64,000 bases of DNA from Limivicinus sp963617275 (lineage in GTDB: Bacteria; Bacillota; Clostridia; Oscillospirales; Oscillospiraceae), in assembly GCA_963617275.1 (NCBI GenBank), contig CAVENX010000020.1:62001-126000 (forward strand), read 5' to 3'. The notes below the pieces were generated by a model. That model saw nothing but the letters and a program-made list of their open reading frames with translations. It was not told the origin of the DNA and searched no databases. Made by a program: the position numbers and the translations under genes. Position 1 is the first letter of the stretch; each line of letters begins with the position of its first letter. Shown one piece after another: positions 1 to 8,790 of this stretch.

Positions 1-939
1 AGAAATCTCTGCTTTCGGGAGAAACCAGAGGTTCATATCCGTTTCAACACTGATGCCGGGGACGGTTTCCGTGAAGCTGTACTGCCACATGTCAACATGG
101 TAATAGAAATTCGGGAAGCCGCTTTCCGGCAGAGAAAACCAAATCTCATAATCGTCAAGTCTTGACAGATCATAGCCGTAATAGCCCATATTACGGTTGA
201 TATACACGCAGGGGACATATCCCGCATTTCTTACCGTTTCGCAAAAGGCGACCGCGCAGTCTGTTCTTGTTTCCGTGGAAATGTCGGAGGTTCTGGAGCC
301 GTCCTCGCTTATTTTCTCCCAATCGTATACTACCGGAAGGGGAATGTCGTATTCCCTGACCTCTTCTATGAGGTAATTTGCTTCCTCGATAGCCTCTTGT
401 ACAGATACGGCCTGGGAGAAAATATACACTCCGGTTCTCAAGCCGGAGGCCTGCGCTTCAAGAATGTTTTTCTCAAAATACGCATCGTCAAATAATCCGC
501 CCTCGGTGTACCCGCGTCGGCCGACGCGTATATAAGCGTAATCAATGCCGCTGTCGGCGACTTCTTGCCAGTTGATCTCTTTCTGGTGTTCTGAAACGTC
601 AATGCCTCTCAGAACGTCATATTTATCACCGGTATAAATGATTTTTCCGTTGGAAACCGAAAAATCCTCCTCGTTGAGGTCGTTTACCTCAACGCCCTCC
701 AGCGGTGTCATCCATATCCAATCAAAGCCGTCGTAAAGGTACACCTGACCTTCGTGCGGATCCTTTTCTTCCTTGGGAACGGTTTCACCGGTCGTTATAT
801 CGGAAATGAGAACGGCCGAAATGCACACAAGCAGAATTATTGAAATAATTCCGGCGATAATATACCTGTGCTCATCCCTGCGGGAATATCTTCTTTTTTT
901 CTTTCTGCCTGCATACCCGTATTTTGACGCTGTTCTCAT
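1..939 (-). CDS. GH25 muramidase (lysozyme), membrane-anchored, partial at window edge
   Basis: The product should cleave the glycan strands of peptidoglycan outside the membrane. It reads from ATG at 939, behind an AGGAGA site, and runs off the left edge after 313 codons. Residues 11-25 are very basic, and 27-46 form one membrane segment with the rest outside. A roughly 60-residue linker leads to the GH25 barrel. The barrel opens with RGIDVSEHQ (111-119), carries the active-site DxE pair in VVYDWEKI (D206, E208), and has an Asp near the end at D301. Family domains usually end soon after this last motif, so probably only a short tail is missing. The DxE and strand motifs make the family assignment firm. 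The biological role (autolysin, remodelling or defence) is not shown. Confidence 0.88.
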   Translation of the reverse strand, partial: MRTASKYGYAGRKKKRRYSRRDEHRYIIAGIISIILLVCISAVLISDITTGETVPKEEKDPHEGQVYLYDGFDWIWMTPLEGVEVNDLNEEDFSVSNGKIIYTGDKYDVLRGIDVSEHQKEINWQEVADSGIDYAYIRVGRRGYTEGGLFDDAYFEKNILEAQASGLRTGVYIFSQAVSVQEAIEEANYLIEEVREYDIPLPVVYDWEKISEDGSRTSDISTETRTDCAVAFCETVRNAGYVPCVYINRNMGYYGYDLSRLDDYEIWFSLPESGFPNFYYHVDMWQYSFTETVPGISVETDMNLWFLPKAEIS

Positions 940-968
940 CTAATTCTCCTATGTTATAGCATGAGTGT

Positions 969-997
969 ATATTACCATAACCCGACACCGTTTTCAA
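969..997 (-). promoter_or_regulatory. sigma-A promoter for the GH25 gene
   Basis: On the minus strand, TTGAAA (992-997) and TAATAT (969-974) are separated by exactly 17 bases. The predicted start lies about 25 bases before the AGGAGA site of the GH25 gene. Confidence 0.6.
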
Positions 998-1073
998 TTA
1001 TTTTGTCTTACAGTATGTGCATCGCCGCTGCTCGTTATAATTTCAGCAAATTTGATAAGAATATTCTCTTCCG

Positions 1074-1811
1074 GTGAAAAATATGCAAGTTTCCAGATAT
1101 TTTATTAACTCAGCCAAAATTACGGCATTGAAGATCGCACTTGTTTCGGATGTCCATGACAGAGACTTTAGTGCAGTTCAGAGCAGACTTTCGGAAGAAG
1201 AGCCAGATATAATCGCTCTTGCAGGGGATATTACTAATAAAAGAATGGCCGGTAATTCCGCCGCAGAAAAAGTTTTCCGCAGCTGCGCCGAAATTGCACC
1301 TTCGTTTTTCTGTCCCGGAAATCATGAATACGCCTTTGCTGCCTCGGACAGGAAAGTTTGCGAAGAGGCTGGAGTCTGTTTCCTGGATGATGAGTTTGTG
1401 GGTTGTAAAGGTGTGCTTATCGGCGGTTTGCGCTCCGGCTACCGCGGTGAAAAATGCTGCCGGTCAAGCGTTTCTACCGAACCGCGTACTGAATGGCTTG
1501 CTGCTTTCGGTCGGCAGAACGGCCTCAAAATTCTTCTGTCACATCACCCTGAATATTATACGCGCTATATCAAACATCTTGATATTGACCTGATTTTATC
1601 CGGCCATGCCCACGGCGGACAGATAAGACTTTTTAACAGGGGGCTGTTTTCGCCGAATCAGGGATTTTTTCCGAAATATACCAAGGGAGTTTATGATGGA
1701 CGGCTCGTTGTAGGCACAGGACTTTCAAATACAGCGGGCATTATCCCACGCTTCAATAACCCTGCCGAGCTTGTGATGATCAAGATAAACGACAGCCGTG
1801 ATCGGAAGTAA
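1074..1811 (+). CDS. calcineurin-like metallophosphoesterase (YkuE/YaeI type)
   Basis: A 245-residue dinuclear metallophosphatase. The family signature is complete: LVSDVHD (D26, H28), ALAGDIT (D52), PGNHEY (N83, H84), LLSHHPEY and SGHAHGGQIR, which together hold two metal ions. The GHAHGGQIR ending is typical of the YkuE/YaeI branch, whose members act on lipid or nucleotide phosphoesters. The substrate cannot be read from sequence. No signal peptide or membrane segment is seen, unlike Bacillus YkuE, so this copy looks cytoplasmic. The start is GTG at 1074 or ATG at 1083, and neither has a clear ribosome binding site. A TATAAT box at 1036-1041 lacks a good -35 partner. The gene is followed by a bidirectional terminator shared with the DUF4830 gene. 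Confidence 0.85.
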   Translation: MKNMQVSRYFINSAKITALKIALVSDVHDRDFSAVQSRLSEEEPDIIALAGDITNKRMAGNSAAEKVFRSCAEIAPSFFCPGNHEYAFAASDRKVCEEAGVCFLDDEFVGCKGVLIGGLRSGYRGEKCCRSSVSTEPRTEWLAAFGRQNGLKILLSHHPEYYTRYIKHLDIDLILSGHAHGGQIRLFNRGLFSPNQGFFPKYTKGVYDGRLVVGTGLSNTAGIIPRFNNPAELVMIKINDSRDRK

Positions 1812-1844
1812 GCCGGGTGTTTGCAGATTGATATTGATAAAAAA

Positions 1845-1912
1845 GTTCTAAACCAAAAGTTGGGGCTGCCCGATCTCCGCGTTTACCCTAACTTTCGGTT
1901 TAGAACCTTTTT
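1845..1912. terminator. bidirectional terminator
   Basis: A long hairpin pairs GTTCTAAACC (1845-1854) with GGTTTAGAAC (1897-1906), extended by AAAGTT/AACTTT. A-runs and T-runs lie on either side, so it can end transcription from both the phosphoesterase (plus) and the DUF4830 gene (minus). The stop codon of the latter lies in the T-run. Confidence 0.75.
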
Positions 1913-2369
1913 ATACGTTTGGCGTTCTTTTTATTCCGTGCATAAAACCGTCGCTTGATGCCGTGTGAATATCTCCGCCTATGACCTCGCGCCCACATAT
2001 GTATATTGTAACGTACACATCGTGCTTGACGTCGGGATAGTTTGTTACCTTATATGTATACTGGCTGCAATCTTTGCCTCTGTATTTTTCAAAATCAAAG
2101 CCTTGAGATTTTTGCAGCACATTGTAATCGGACATTACGCCGTTAAATTGCTCAGGCAGTCTGACGGTTTTAAATTCCTCACTGTCCCTGTCAATCTTCC
2201 AGCCAAGTGAGAAAAGGAAACTTTCACGCCCGTCAAGCGTCATAAGTCCTGTGTTATTTTTATATCCTATGAACCATTTAGTCAGAACAAGGAGGAAAAA
2301 AATAATCGACGCGATCAAAATAATTGTCAGAGCTTTCTTTTTGGTAAATTTTGCTGACGATTTAAGCAT
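1911..2369 (-). CDS. DUF4830-type single-pass membrane protein
   Basis: A 152-residue protein of unknown function. A basic N-terminus and one membrane segment (about residues 12-32) are followed by an outside domain. That domain resembles DUF4830, with an FLFSLGW stretch, a YNVLQKSQGFDFEKYRGK stretch and a GGDIHT...DGFMHG ending. Such proteins are common as single genes in Clostridia. ATG 2369 is chosen because GGAGAGG lies four bases before it; the reading frame stays open upstream to 2426 without a comparable site. It is convergent with the phosphoesterase. The DUF assignment is from memory of the pattern. Confidence 0.7.
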   Translation of the reverse strand: MLKSSAKFTKKKALTIILIASIIFFLLVLTKWFIGYKNNTGLMTLDGRESFLFSLGWKIDRDSEEFKTVRLPEQFNGVMSDYNVLQKSQGFDFEKYRGKDCSQYTYKVTNYPDVKHDVYVTIYICGREVIGGDIHTASSDGFMHGIKRTPNV

Positions 2370-2481
2370 AAAACCTCTCCAATACAAATTATTTCCATGC
2401 AATGACGGCATTGCGGCATAAGACACGGTACATACTATTCAAATATTTGCTTGGATATGCTATAATGTCAGCGGGAAGGAA

Positions 2482-3204
2482 GTGGTTGCGTTGGGCATGG
2501 TAAGGCTTGATAAGCTGCTGTGCGACGAAGGGATCGCAAGCAGAAAAGAGCTGAAAGCGATCATCAAGTCGGGAAGAGTAACGGTCAACGAAAAAGCGGT
2601 TTGCATCCCGGAAGCGAAAATTATTCCGGGCTGCGATATCATCCGCCTTGACGGAAAGATTTTAAAATATTCCGAATATCATTACTACATGCTGGATAAG
2701 CCCTGCGGAGTACTTACCGCTACCGAGGACAAAAATCAGAAAACCGTGCTTGATCTGCTTACGCCCGAGGTAAAAAGGATGAGACTTTTTCCGGTTGGCA
2801 GACTCGACAAGGATACGAGCGGTCTTCTTCTGATAACGGACGACGGCGAATTTGCCCATCGCGTCATATCGCCGAAATCAAATATCGAAAAGCTGTACCA
2901 CGCAAGGGTTGAGGGGGTTCCGGATGAGGCGGACGTAAAAGCGTTTGAAAAAGGACTGACCCTTGCCGACGGAACTTGCTGTCTTCCGGCAAAGCTTGAA
3001 ATAACGGGTAAAAATGAATGTTTTGTCACAGTAATGGAAGGAAAATATCATCAGGTAAGGCGGATGCTTGCCTCAAGAGGGAAACCGGTAAAGGAGCTTC
3101 GTCGTCTGCGCATCGGCTCGCTTGAACTTGACTCCGCGCTTAGCCCCGGCGGTTTTCGTGAACTTGCCCAAAATGAAATTGACAGTATTTTCTTGTCAAC
3201 TTAA
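2482..3204 (+). CDS. RsuA/RluB-family 16S/23S rRNA pseudouridine synthase
   Basis: This enzyme isomerises a uridine in ribosomal RNA. An S4 RNA-binding domain (about residues 6-60) is followed by the catalytic domain. That domain has the family motif GRLDKDTSGLLL, with catalytic Asp109, and the C-terminal YHQVRRML motif. At 240 residues it fits the RsuA branch (16S U516-type) better than RluB, but the modified site is inferred only. The start is uncertain. GTG 2482 sits only one base after the GGAAGGA site, whereas TTG 2491 (10 bases) or ATG 2497 (16 bases) are the other candidates. TTG 2491 has the best spacing, and the residues lost are outside the S4 fold. Confidence 0.88.
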   Translation: MVALGMVRLDKLLCDEGIASRKELKAIIKSGRVTVNEKAVCIPEAKIIPGCDIIRLDGKILKYSEYHYYMLDKPCGVLTATEDKNQKTVLDLLTPEVKRMRLFPVGRLDKDTSGLLLITDDGEFAHRVISPKSNIEKLYHARVEGVPDEADVKAFEKGLTLADGTCCLPAKLEITGKNECFVTVMEGKYHQVRRMLASRGKPVKELRRLRIGSLELDSALSPGGFRELAQNEIDSIFLST

Positions 3205-3288
3205 CCTAAAATGAGTGCTAAAACCTGCTCTTTTCGACGTATACATCATAAAGAGAAAAAAATTCACAAAAAAACCTCTCGATTTCTA

Positions 3289-3317
3289 TTGAAAATCACA
3301 AGTAAATGAGTTATTAT
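3289..3317 (+). promoter_or_regulatory. sigma-A promoter for the CdaR-type regulator
   Basis: TTGAAA (3289-3294), a 17-base spacer, and TATTAT (3312-3317). The -10 box overlaps an in-frame ATG at 3316, so that ATG cannot be the translated start. The gene must start downstream, at 3400. Confidence 0.65.
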
Positions 3318-3399
3318 GTGCAAAGAGAAATGCGCAGCATTTGTGAAATTGCCGAAAATGCTTTTCGTAGGTTTGCTGTGCAGTAGAGGGAGGCAGTTT

Positions 3400-4494
3400 A
3401 TGTCCAGCAAGATTTTTCAGAATGTGATCATCCAGATGAAAGATTCTGTCGATCGCACTATTGGCGTTGTGGACGAGCAGGGCTTTGTCATTGCCAGCAG
3501 TGAGCTTGCAATGATAGGTTCAAGGATGGATGATTTCCACGTTTATGAGTTTGAAAACGGCGAGAAGGTAATTGTGACTGAGAGCAGGACATATTGCCCG
3601 CTCAGTTCAGACAGTACAAAGCTGGACTACGCCGCCTTTGTTGAAGGCTGCGATTCCGTTTCGAGAACGATATGCGCTATTGAGGCTGTCGCATTCAATG
3701 AGGCAAAGAGCAGTTATGAGGAGAAGCATAACAAAGCCGCTTTTGTCAAAAATATCATTTCCGACAATATTCTGCCGGGTGATGTATACGTCAGAGCCAA
3801 GGAACTGCATTTTATCACGGATGAGCCGAGGGTCGTCCTGCTGGTTCGGCAGATGGAAAATTCTGACGTAACGGCTGTTGAAATCATTCAGCGGCTTTTT
3901 CCTGACCGGCAAAGAGATTTTGTCCTTAACATAAACGAGGCGGACGTTGTCGTTGTAAAGTCTCTCCCCAACACAAACTGTCATGAAGAGATACTTAAGA
4001 CCGCAAAGAAAATAGAAAAAGTCCTTCATGAGGAACTTGGCGTCAGGACCGTTATCGGCATAAGTACGAACGCACATCACCTCCGAGAGCTTGCCGATAA
4101 ATATAAAGAGGCACAGGTGGCTATTGACGTAGGACGTGTCTTTGAAAGCGAGAAGACAATAATCAATTATGAGACGCTTGGCCTCGGGCGTATTATATAC
4201 CAGCTTCCTACCACTCTCTGCGAAATGTTTCTGAATGAAGTATTCAAGAAAAATCCTATCGAAACACTTGATGAAGATACTCTTGAAACAATCAATAAAT
4301 TTTTCGAGAATAACCTGAATGTTTCCGAAACATCCAGAAAGCTCTATGTACATAGAAATACGCTCGTTTACAGACTTGAAAAAATAAAAAAACTGACCGG
4401 TCTCGATCTGAGAGAATTTGACCATGCCATTGTATTTAAAGTTGCAATGATGGTCAAGATGTATCTTGATTCCTTGAATATTTCAAAATTTTAA
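3400..4494 (+). CDS. CdaR/PucR-family transcriptional regulator
   Basis: A 364-residue DNA-binding regulator. The N-terminal part (VDRTIGVVDEQGFVIASSE) resembles the sugar-diacid sensor domain of CdaR. The middle is a GGDEF-like CdaR domain, and the C-terminus (about 300-345) is the PucR-type helix-turn-helix with NVSETSRKLYVHRNTLVYRL. ATG 3400 is preceded by GAGGGAGG seven bases earlier, and the promoter at 3289-3317 rules out the in-frame ATG at 3316. Family members sense sugar acids or purine-related ligands; the ligand here is unknown. It lies 63 bases before ftsE in the same direction, with no terminator seen between. It could therefore be cotranscribed with the cell-division block, which is an unusual partner. 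Confidence 0.8.
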   Translation: MSSKIFQNVIIQMKDSVDRTIGVVDEQGFVIASSELAMIGSRMDDFHVYEFENGEKVIVTESRTYCPLSSDSTKLDYAAFVEGCDSVSRTICAIEAVAFNEAKSSYEEKHNKAAFVKNIISDNILPGDVYVRAKELHFITDEPRVVLLVRQMENSDVTAVEIIQRLFPDRQRDFVLNINEADVVVVKSLPNTNCHEEILKTAKKIEKVLHEELGVRTVIGISTNAHHLRELADKYKEAQVAIDVGRVFESEKTIINYETLGLGRIIYQLPTTLCEMFLNEVFKKNPIETLDEDTLETINKFFENNLNVSETSRKLYVHRNTLVYRLEKIKKLTGLDLREFDHAIVFKVAMMVKMYLDSLNISKF

Positions 4495-4557
4495 GCCTTT
4501 TTAGGGCGATATCCGTATTATGCTTCCGGCATACTACGTTCTTTGGAGGACTAATAC

Positions 4558-5250
4558 ATGGTTCAGATGCAGAATGTAACGAAGATCTACGAGAGCAGCA
4601 ATACTCTTGCTCTTGACTCGGTGGATCTTACAATCAACGAGGGGGAGTTTGTCTTTCTTGTCGGTCCGTCCGGCTCAGGCAAGACAACGATCATGAAGCT
4701 GATCACAGGAGAAGTCAGACCTACCTCCGGCAAAGTTGTCGTAAACAATTTCAATATGACAACGATAAGAAGAAGCAAACTTCCAAGGGTTCGCCGTACT
4801 TTGGGCGTCATATTTCAGGATTACCGGCTCATTGAAAATATGACCGTATATGACAATGTGGCGTTCGTCATGCGCGTTATCGGCGCGCCTCCCCGGGAGA
4901 TAAGGAAAAGAGTTCCCTATGTTCTTGAGCTTGTCGGACTTGAGGGGCGTGAAAAGCGTATGCCGAATGAGCTTTCCGGCGGTGAGCAGCAGCGTGTCGC
5001 CATTGCGAGGGCTCTTGCAAATAACCCGAGTATGATCGTCGCCGACGAGCCTACCGGAAATCTTGACCCTGTACGCAGCCTTGAGCTTATGCTTCTTTTT
5101 GAAAAAATAAATGAGATGGGCACCACTATTATGGTTGTCACTCACGAAAAGGAACTGGTCAATGCTTTTTCAAAGCGCGTTATCACAATTGATGGCGGAC
5201 ATGTGATCAGTGACGGAAATGACGGGTATTACAGTTATGAGATTGAGTAG
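4558..5250 (+). CDS. ftsE: cell division ABC transporter ATPase FtsE
   Basis: The ATPase half of FtsEX, which uses ATP binding to switch on peptidoglycan hydrolases across the membrane. At 230 residues it is of family length. Walker A is GPSGSGKTT (36-44), the signature is LSGGEQQR, and Walker B is MIVADEP followed by TGNLDP. The fold and the Q-loop region (FQDYRLIENMTVYDN) are typical FtsE. GGAGG precedes ATG 4558. Its end overlaps the start of ftsX, which signals translational coupling. The M23 hydrolases that follow are plausible outside partners, by analogy with FtsEX-CwlO in Bacillus and FtsEX-EnvC in Escherichia. Confidence 0.95.
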   Translation: MVQMQNVTKIYESSNTLALDSVDLTINEGEFVFLVGPSGSGKTTIMKLITGEVRPTSGKVVVNNFNMTTIRRSKLPRVRRTLGVIFQDYRLIENMTVYDNVAFVMRVIGAPPREIRKRVPYVLELVGLEGREKRMPNELSGGEQQRVAIARALANNPSMIVADEPTGNLDPVRSLELMLLFEKINEMGTTIMVVTHEKELVNAFSKRVITIDGGHVISDGNDGYYSYEIE

Positions 5251-6124
5251 TTTCGGGTATTTGATCCGCGAGGGTTTTCGCAGTGTTACAAAGCATGGGT
5301 TCATGTCCTTTGCTTCCATTACCATTATCATGGCCTGCCTTATCATCATGGGCACAATGTCCCTGCTGTCGGTAAACATCGATGTTTTGATCAAGGATCT
5401 GGAGGATCAGAACGAAATAGTGTGCTTTGTCAGCGACGACATTACGGATGAAGACGACGCACGGGCTATCCAGAAAGAGATAGAGAAGCTTGACAATATA
5501 GCTGTTGTGGAATTTGTCTCACGCACCGACGCTATGGACAGCTTTATGAGCAAGTATGATGAATCTCTTATGGAAGGCATCGATGAAAATGTTTTCAGGC
5601 ATCGTTTTGTCGTTCATCTTAGCGATATTGCGCTGATGTCCGAAAGCAAACAGGCGCTTGAGCAAGTCCCGGGCATAGCAAAGGTCAATGCACACCTTGA
5701 ATATGCCAAGACGTTTGTGACCATCAGAAACATAGTAAGCGTCGTATCTCTTGTACTTATCATAATCCTCGTCTTTGTTTCTATTTTTATAATGTCCAAT
5801 ACGATCAAGCTTGCCACGTTCTCCCGACGCGAAGAGATCGCCATTATGAAAATGGTCGGCGCAAACAATTCCTTTATAAAGCTGCCTTTTATCGTTGAAG
5901 GTCTCGTCCTTGGAATTATCGGCGGCGGTTTGGCTTTCTTTGCCGAATGGGGAATTTATGAACTGATCACGACAAAAATCGTCGGCAGCATTACGGGAAG
6001 CTTTATTTCAGTTGTCCCGTTCAGATCGCTTGCGCTGGTTCTTCTCATTGTATTTGTCGGAACCGGTATACTTGTGGGTGTTGTAGGCGGTACAAACGCA
6101 ATAAGGAATTATCTCAAGGTCTGA
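5237..6124 (+). CDS. ftsX: cell division ABC transporter membrane subunit FtsX
   Basis: The membrane half of FtsEX. It has the expected plan: an N-terminal membrane segment (FMSFASITIIMACLIIMG), a large outside domain, then three C-terminal membrane segments. The outside domain contacts the hydrolase activator in known systems. ATG 5237 overlaps the last 14 bases of ftsE and opens with MRLSSFGYLIREGF, as in relatives; a GTG at 5210 is also in frame but less likely. At 295 residues it is of family length. The region around TFSRREEIAIMKMVGA is the usual FtsX cytoplasmic loop before the last segments. Confidence 0.93.
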   Translation: MRLSSFGYLIREGFRSVTKHGFMSFASITIIMACLIIMGTMSLLSVNIDVLIKDLEDQNEIVCFVSDDITDEDDARAIQKEIEKLDNIAVVEFVSRTDAMDSFMSKYDESLMEGIDENVFRHRFVVHLSDIALMSESKQALEQVPGIAKVNAHLEYAKTFVTIRNIVSVVSLVLIIILVFVSIFIMSNTIKLATFSRREEIAIMKMVGANNSFIKLPFIVEGLVLGIIGGGLAFFAEWGIYELITTKIVGSITGSFISVVPFRSLALVLLIVFVGTGILVGVVGGTNAIRNYLKV

Positions 6125-6164
6125 TGATCCCTTTGCTGTGCTTTGCACTAAGGAGAGAATTTTT

Positions 6165-7436
6165 ATGAAAAGCAAAAAATCGATTCGTGTTATCGCAATT
6201 ATTCTTGTTCTGCTGATGATACTGCCGTTTTTGTTCGATTCTCTGGCGGCTTATGCGGTCACGCAGGATGAAATAAACGCGATCCAGAGTCAGAAGAAAG
6301 AGCTGTCAGCGAAAGTTTCAAGCTGCAAGGAGCGTCTTGCAGCGCTGCAGTCACAACAGGCGAACGTTCTTGAACAAAGGGCTGCCATTATGGAAGAAAA
6401 TAAGCTGACTCAGGAGCAGATCGATCTTGTTCAGGCTCAGATAGACATATACGACGATATGATCTCTGAACAGGCTGATCTTGTTGACGAAGCGAAAACG
6501 CGCGAGGCAAGACAGCTTCAGAAATACCGCACAAGAGTAAGGGCAATGGAGGAAAACGGCGAGATGAATATTCTTGCCCTTGTTCTCCAGACGACAAGTC
6601 TCAGTGAGCTTATGTCTGCGGTCGATGATATGGGCGAAATAATGCAGAGCGACAAGCTCCTCGAGGAGCAGTATGTTGCCGCCCGGGAGGAAACCGAAGA
6701 GATCAAGGCAAATTATGAGGCAATAAAGGCGGATTATGAGGAAAAGCAGGGTGAGCTCCGTGCCGAACAGGAAGAATTGAAAGCACAGATGGAAGCCGCC
6801 AACAAGTTCCTCGAGGATCTTTCGGAAGAAATCGAAAAGGCTATTGAAGAATATAAGGCCGCCGAGGCTGAAGAAGCCGCCGCTGCTGCTCAGGTTTCGT
6901 CCCTGATTGCCGAGTGGGACAGGCAGAAAGCGGCACAGGCTGCGGCAAACGCGACACAGGTGGTCAATGAAGACGGAACGGTAACCACGGTTACAGATTC
7001 CTCGACCACAATCAGCGGAACGGGCAGTTTCATTTGGCCTGTCCCGTGCAGCATGAGAGTTACCAGCCGCTACGGCAACCGTTCCGACCCGTTCACAGGT
7101 GCTACCGCATATCACAGCGGAATCGATATTGACGGCTTCGGCAATGACGGGCAGCCTGTCATCGCCGCAGACGGCGGCACTGTAATTACCGCTTCATCCA
7201 ACAGCGGATACGGCAACTATGTAATTATCGACCATGGCAGCACAAAGACCGTATACGCTCATATGTCTGGATTGGCTGTAAGCTCCGGACAAACGGTTTC
7301 TCAGGGACAGACGGTAGGTTATCTTGGGGCTACCGGACGCGCTACGGGTACGCATCTTCATTTTGAAGTGTATGTAGGTGAAGGCAGGGTTGATCCGGCA
7401 GCGTATTTTTCCGGAATTTCCTATTACAATTGCTGA
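6165..7436 (+). CDS. coiled-coil/M23 murein hydrolase (EnvC/CwlO-like), first copy
   Basis: A secreted peptidoglycan endopeptidase of 423 residues. A signal peptide or anchor covers about residues 1-30 (ending LAAYA). A long Glu/Gln/Ala-rich coiled coil follows (about 35-270), then a Thr/Ser linker and an M23 domain (about 290-420). The Zn site is intact, with HSGIDIDG, a YAHMSG stretch and HLHFEV, so this copy should be an active enzyme rather than only an activator. AAGGAGAG precedes ATG 6165. It follows ftsX by 40 bases, which suggests it is the hydrolase controlled by FtsEX. The coiled coil would be the part that contacts FtsX. The gene after it is a close paralogue. Confidence 0.9.
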   Translation: MKSKKSIRVIAIILVLLMILPFLFDSLAAYAVTQDEINAIQSQKKELSAKVSSCKERLAALQSQQANVLEQRAAIMEENKLTQEQIDLVQAQIDIYDDMISEQADLVDEAKTREARQLQKYRTRVRAMEENGEMNILALVLQTTSLSELMSAVDDMGEIMQSDKLLEEQYVAAREETEEIKANYEAIKADYEEKQGELRAEQEELKAQMEAANKFLEDLSEEIEKAIEEYKAAEAEEAAAAAQVSSLIAEWDRQKAAQAAANATQVVNEDGTVTTVTDSSTTISGTGSFIWPVPCSMRVTSRYGNRSDPFTGATAYHSGIDIDGFGNDGQPVIAADGGTVITASSNSGYGNYVIIDHGSTKTVYAHMSGLAVSSGQTVSQGQTVGYLGATGRATGTHLHFEVYVGEGRVDPAAYFSGISYYNC

Positions 7437-7475
7437 TAAGGCAATTTTCTCTCAGCATTTTGGCAGGTGTTTTCA

Positions 7476-8711
7476 ATGGCATTTCTTTATAGAAAAAAAA
7501 CATTCCGCATTATCGCTGCTTTTTTATCGATCTGCCTGCTGACAGGCACTTGCTGCGCCTTTGCTGCAAGCGAAGAAGAGCTTGATCAGCTGAAAAAAGA
7601 GCGCGACGCGCTTGTCAAGCAGCGTCAGGAGCAGCAGGCGGTCGTTGATTATCTTAAGCAGCAGCAAGCAGGCGTTCTTATGGTGAAAGCTGCGCTGGAT
7701 GAGCGCAATGCTTACACGACCATGCAGATTCAGCTCAATAACGATGAAATTGCTTTGTACGATCAGATGATTGAGGATAAAAGCATTGAAGTTGCCGAAG
7801 CTAAAGCGCTTGAGGATGAGCAGCTTATGCTTTACAGGAATCGTGTACGAGCAATGGAGGAGGACGGAAATTACAGCTTTATTGCTCTGCTGCTCAACAC
7901 ATCCGATGTTGGCGAATTTCTGACCGCCATGGATGATATCGGCGAAATAATGCTCAGCGACAAAATGCTTGAAGACGCCTACATAGAAGCGCGTGAACAT
8001 ACCGAGGCCGTCAGAGCCGAATATGAAGCTTATAAAGAAGAGGTAGTCGCCAAAATGGATGAGCTTCAGATTCAGCAGGATCAGCTCGCTCAGGAGCTTG
8101 AAGAAGCCAACAGCCTCATTACGGATCTCATGAAAGATATTGAAAGCAATGCCTATATACTTGCCGAGCTTGCCGCCAATGAGCAGGAGGCGGAAACAAA
8201 CGTAGCAAACATGGCTCTGGCGCTTGAAAAGCAGCGTCAGGCCGAGCTTGCCAGATCAGGCGGCGGAGGCGGGGGTACGGTAGTAGGCACCGGTGCTTTT
8301 ACATGGCCCGTGCCCTCCTGCACATACATTACAAGTCGGTTCGGCCTCAGGGTACATCCCGTGTACGGCACCACCAAAAATCACACCGGGCTTGACATAG
8401 GCGCGGCCTCCGGCGCGGCGGTCGTCGCCGCAGACGGCGGTACGGTCACATTAGCGGGCGTCAACGGCGGCTACGGAAATTGCGTAATGATCGATCACGG
8501 AAACGGCTATCAGACTTTGTACGGACACCTTGCCTCGATTTCGGTTTCAAACGGAAGCACCGTTTCCGCTGGTCAGACTATCGGAACTGTCGGGAGCACC
8601 GGCGTTTCTACTGGCCCTCATTGCCATTTCGAGGTTTTTCAGGGCGGCGGAAGGATCGATCCTGAGCAGTTCTTTTCCGGCTTGACATTCTCGGAAAGCG
8701 CCGGAGTATAG
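7476..8711 (+). CDS. coiled-coil/M23 murein hydrolase, second copy
   Basis: A 411-residue paralogue of the preceding gene with the same plan: signal peptide ending near FAA, a coiled coil (about 30-250), a run of glycines (GGGGG) as linker, then an M23 domain. The Zn-binding motifs are HTGLDIGA and HCHFEV, with YGHLAS between, and all look intact. The two proteins share the coiled-coil motif RNRVRAMEEDG/RTRVRAMEENG and the DDIGEIM/DDMGEIM segment, so they arose by tandem duplication. ATG 7476 follows AGGTG six bases earlier; an in-frame GTG at 7467 lies inside that site. Only 39 bases separate it from the first copy, so the two are cotranscribed. Confidence 0.9.
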   Translation: MAFLYRKKTFRIIAAFLSICLLTGTCCAFAASEEELDQLKKERDALVKQRQEQQAVVDYLKQQQAGVLMVKAALDERNAYTTMQIQLNNDEIALYDQMIEDKSIEVAEAKALEDEQLMLYRNRVRAMEEDGNYSFIALLLNTSDVGEFLTAMDDIGEIMLSDKMLEDAYIEAREHTEAVRAEYEAYKEEVVAKMDELQIQQDQLAQELEEANSLITDLMKDIESNAYILAELAANEQEAETNVANMALALEKQRQAELARSGGGGGGTVVGTGAFTWPVPSCTYITSRFGLRVHPVYGTTKNHTGLDIGAASGAAVVAADGGTVTLAGVNGGYGNCVMIDHGNGYQTLYGHLASISVSNGSTVSAGQTIGTVGSTGVSTGPHCHFEVFQGGGRIDPEQFFSGLTFSESAGV

Positions 8712-8715
8712 TATA

Positions 8716-8761
8716 AATAACCGGACAGATTTTTGCGCTGTCCGGTTATTCAGGTATTTTT
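8716..8761 (+). terminator. terminator after the M23 pair
   Basis: A 13-bp perfect stem, AATAACCGGACAG (8716-8728) with its complement at 8738-8750, is followed after a few bases by a short T-run. It marks the end of the ftsEX-M23 transcript. Confidence 0.7.
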
Positions 8762-8790
8762 GCGCCCTATTGACAAAGATACATAGGGTT

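Noticed and set aside
3607..4425. A 272-codon open frame on the minus strand inside the CdaR-type gene
   Set aside because: It is fully antisense to a well-supported gene, has no ribosome binding site and shows no family pattern. Similar antisense frames at 6351-7115, 11627-12325 and 39723-40403 were set aside for the same reason.
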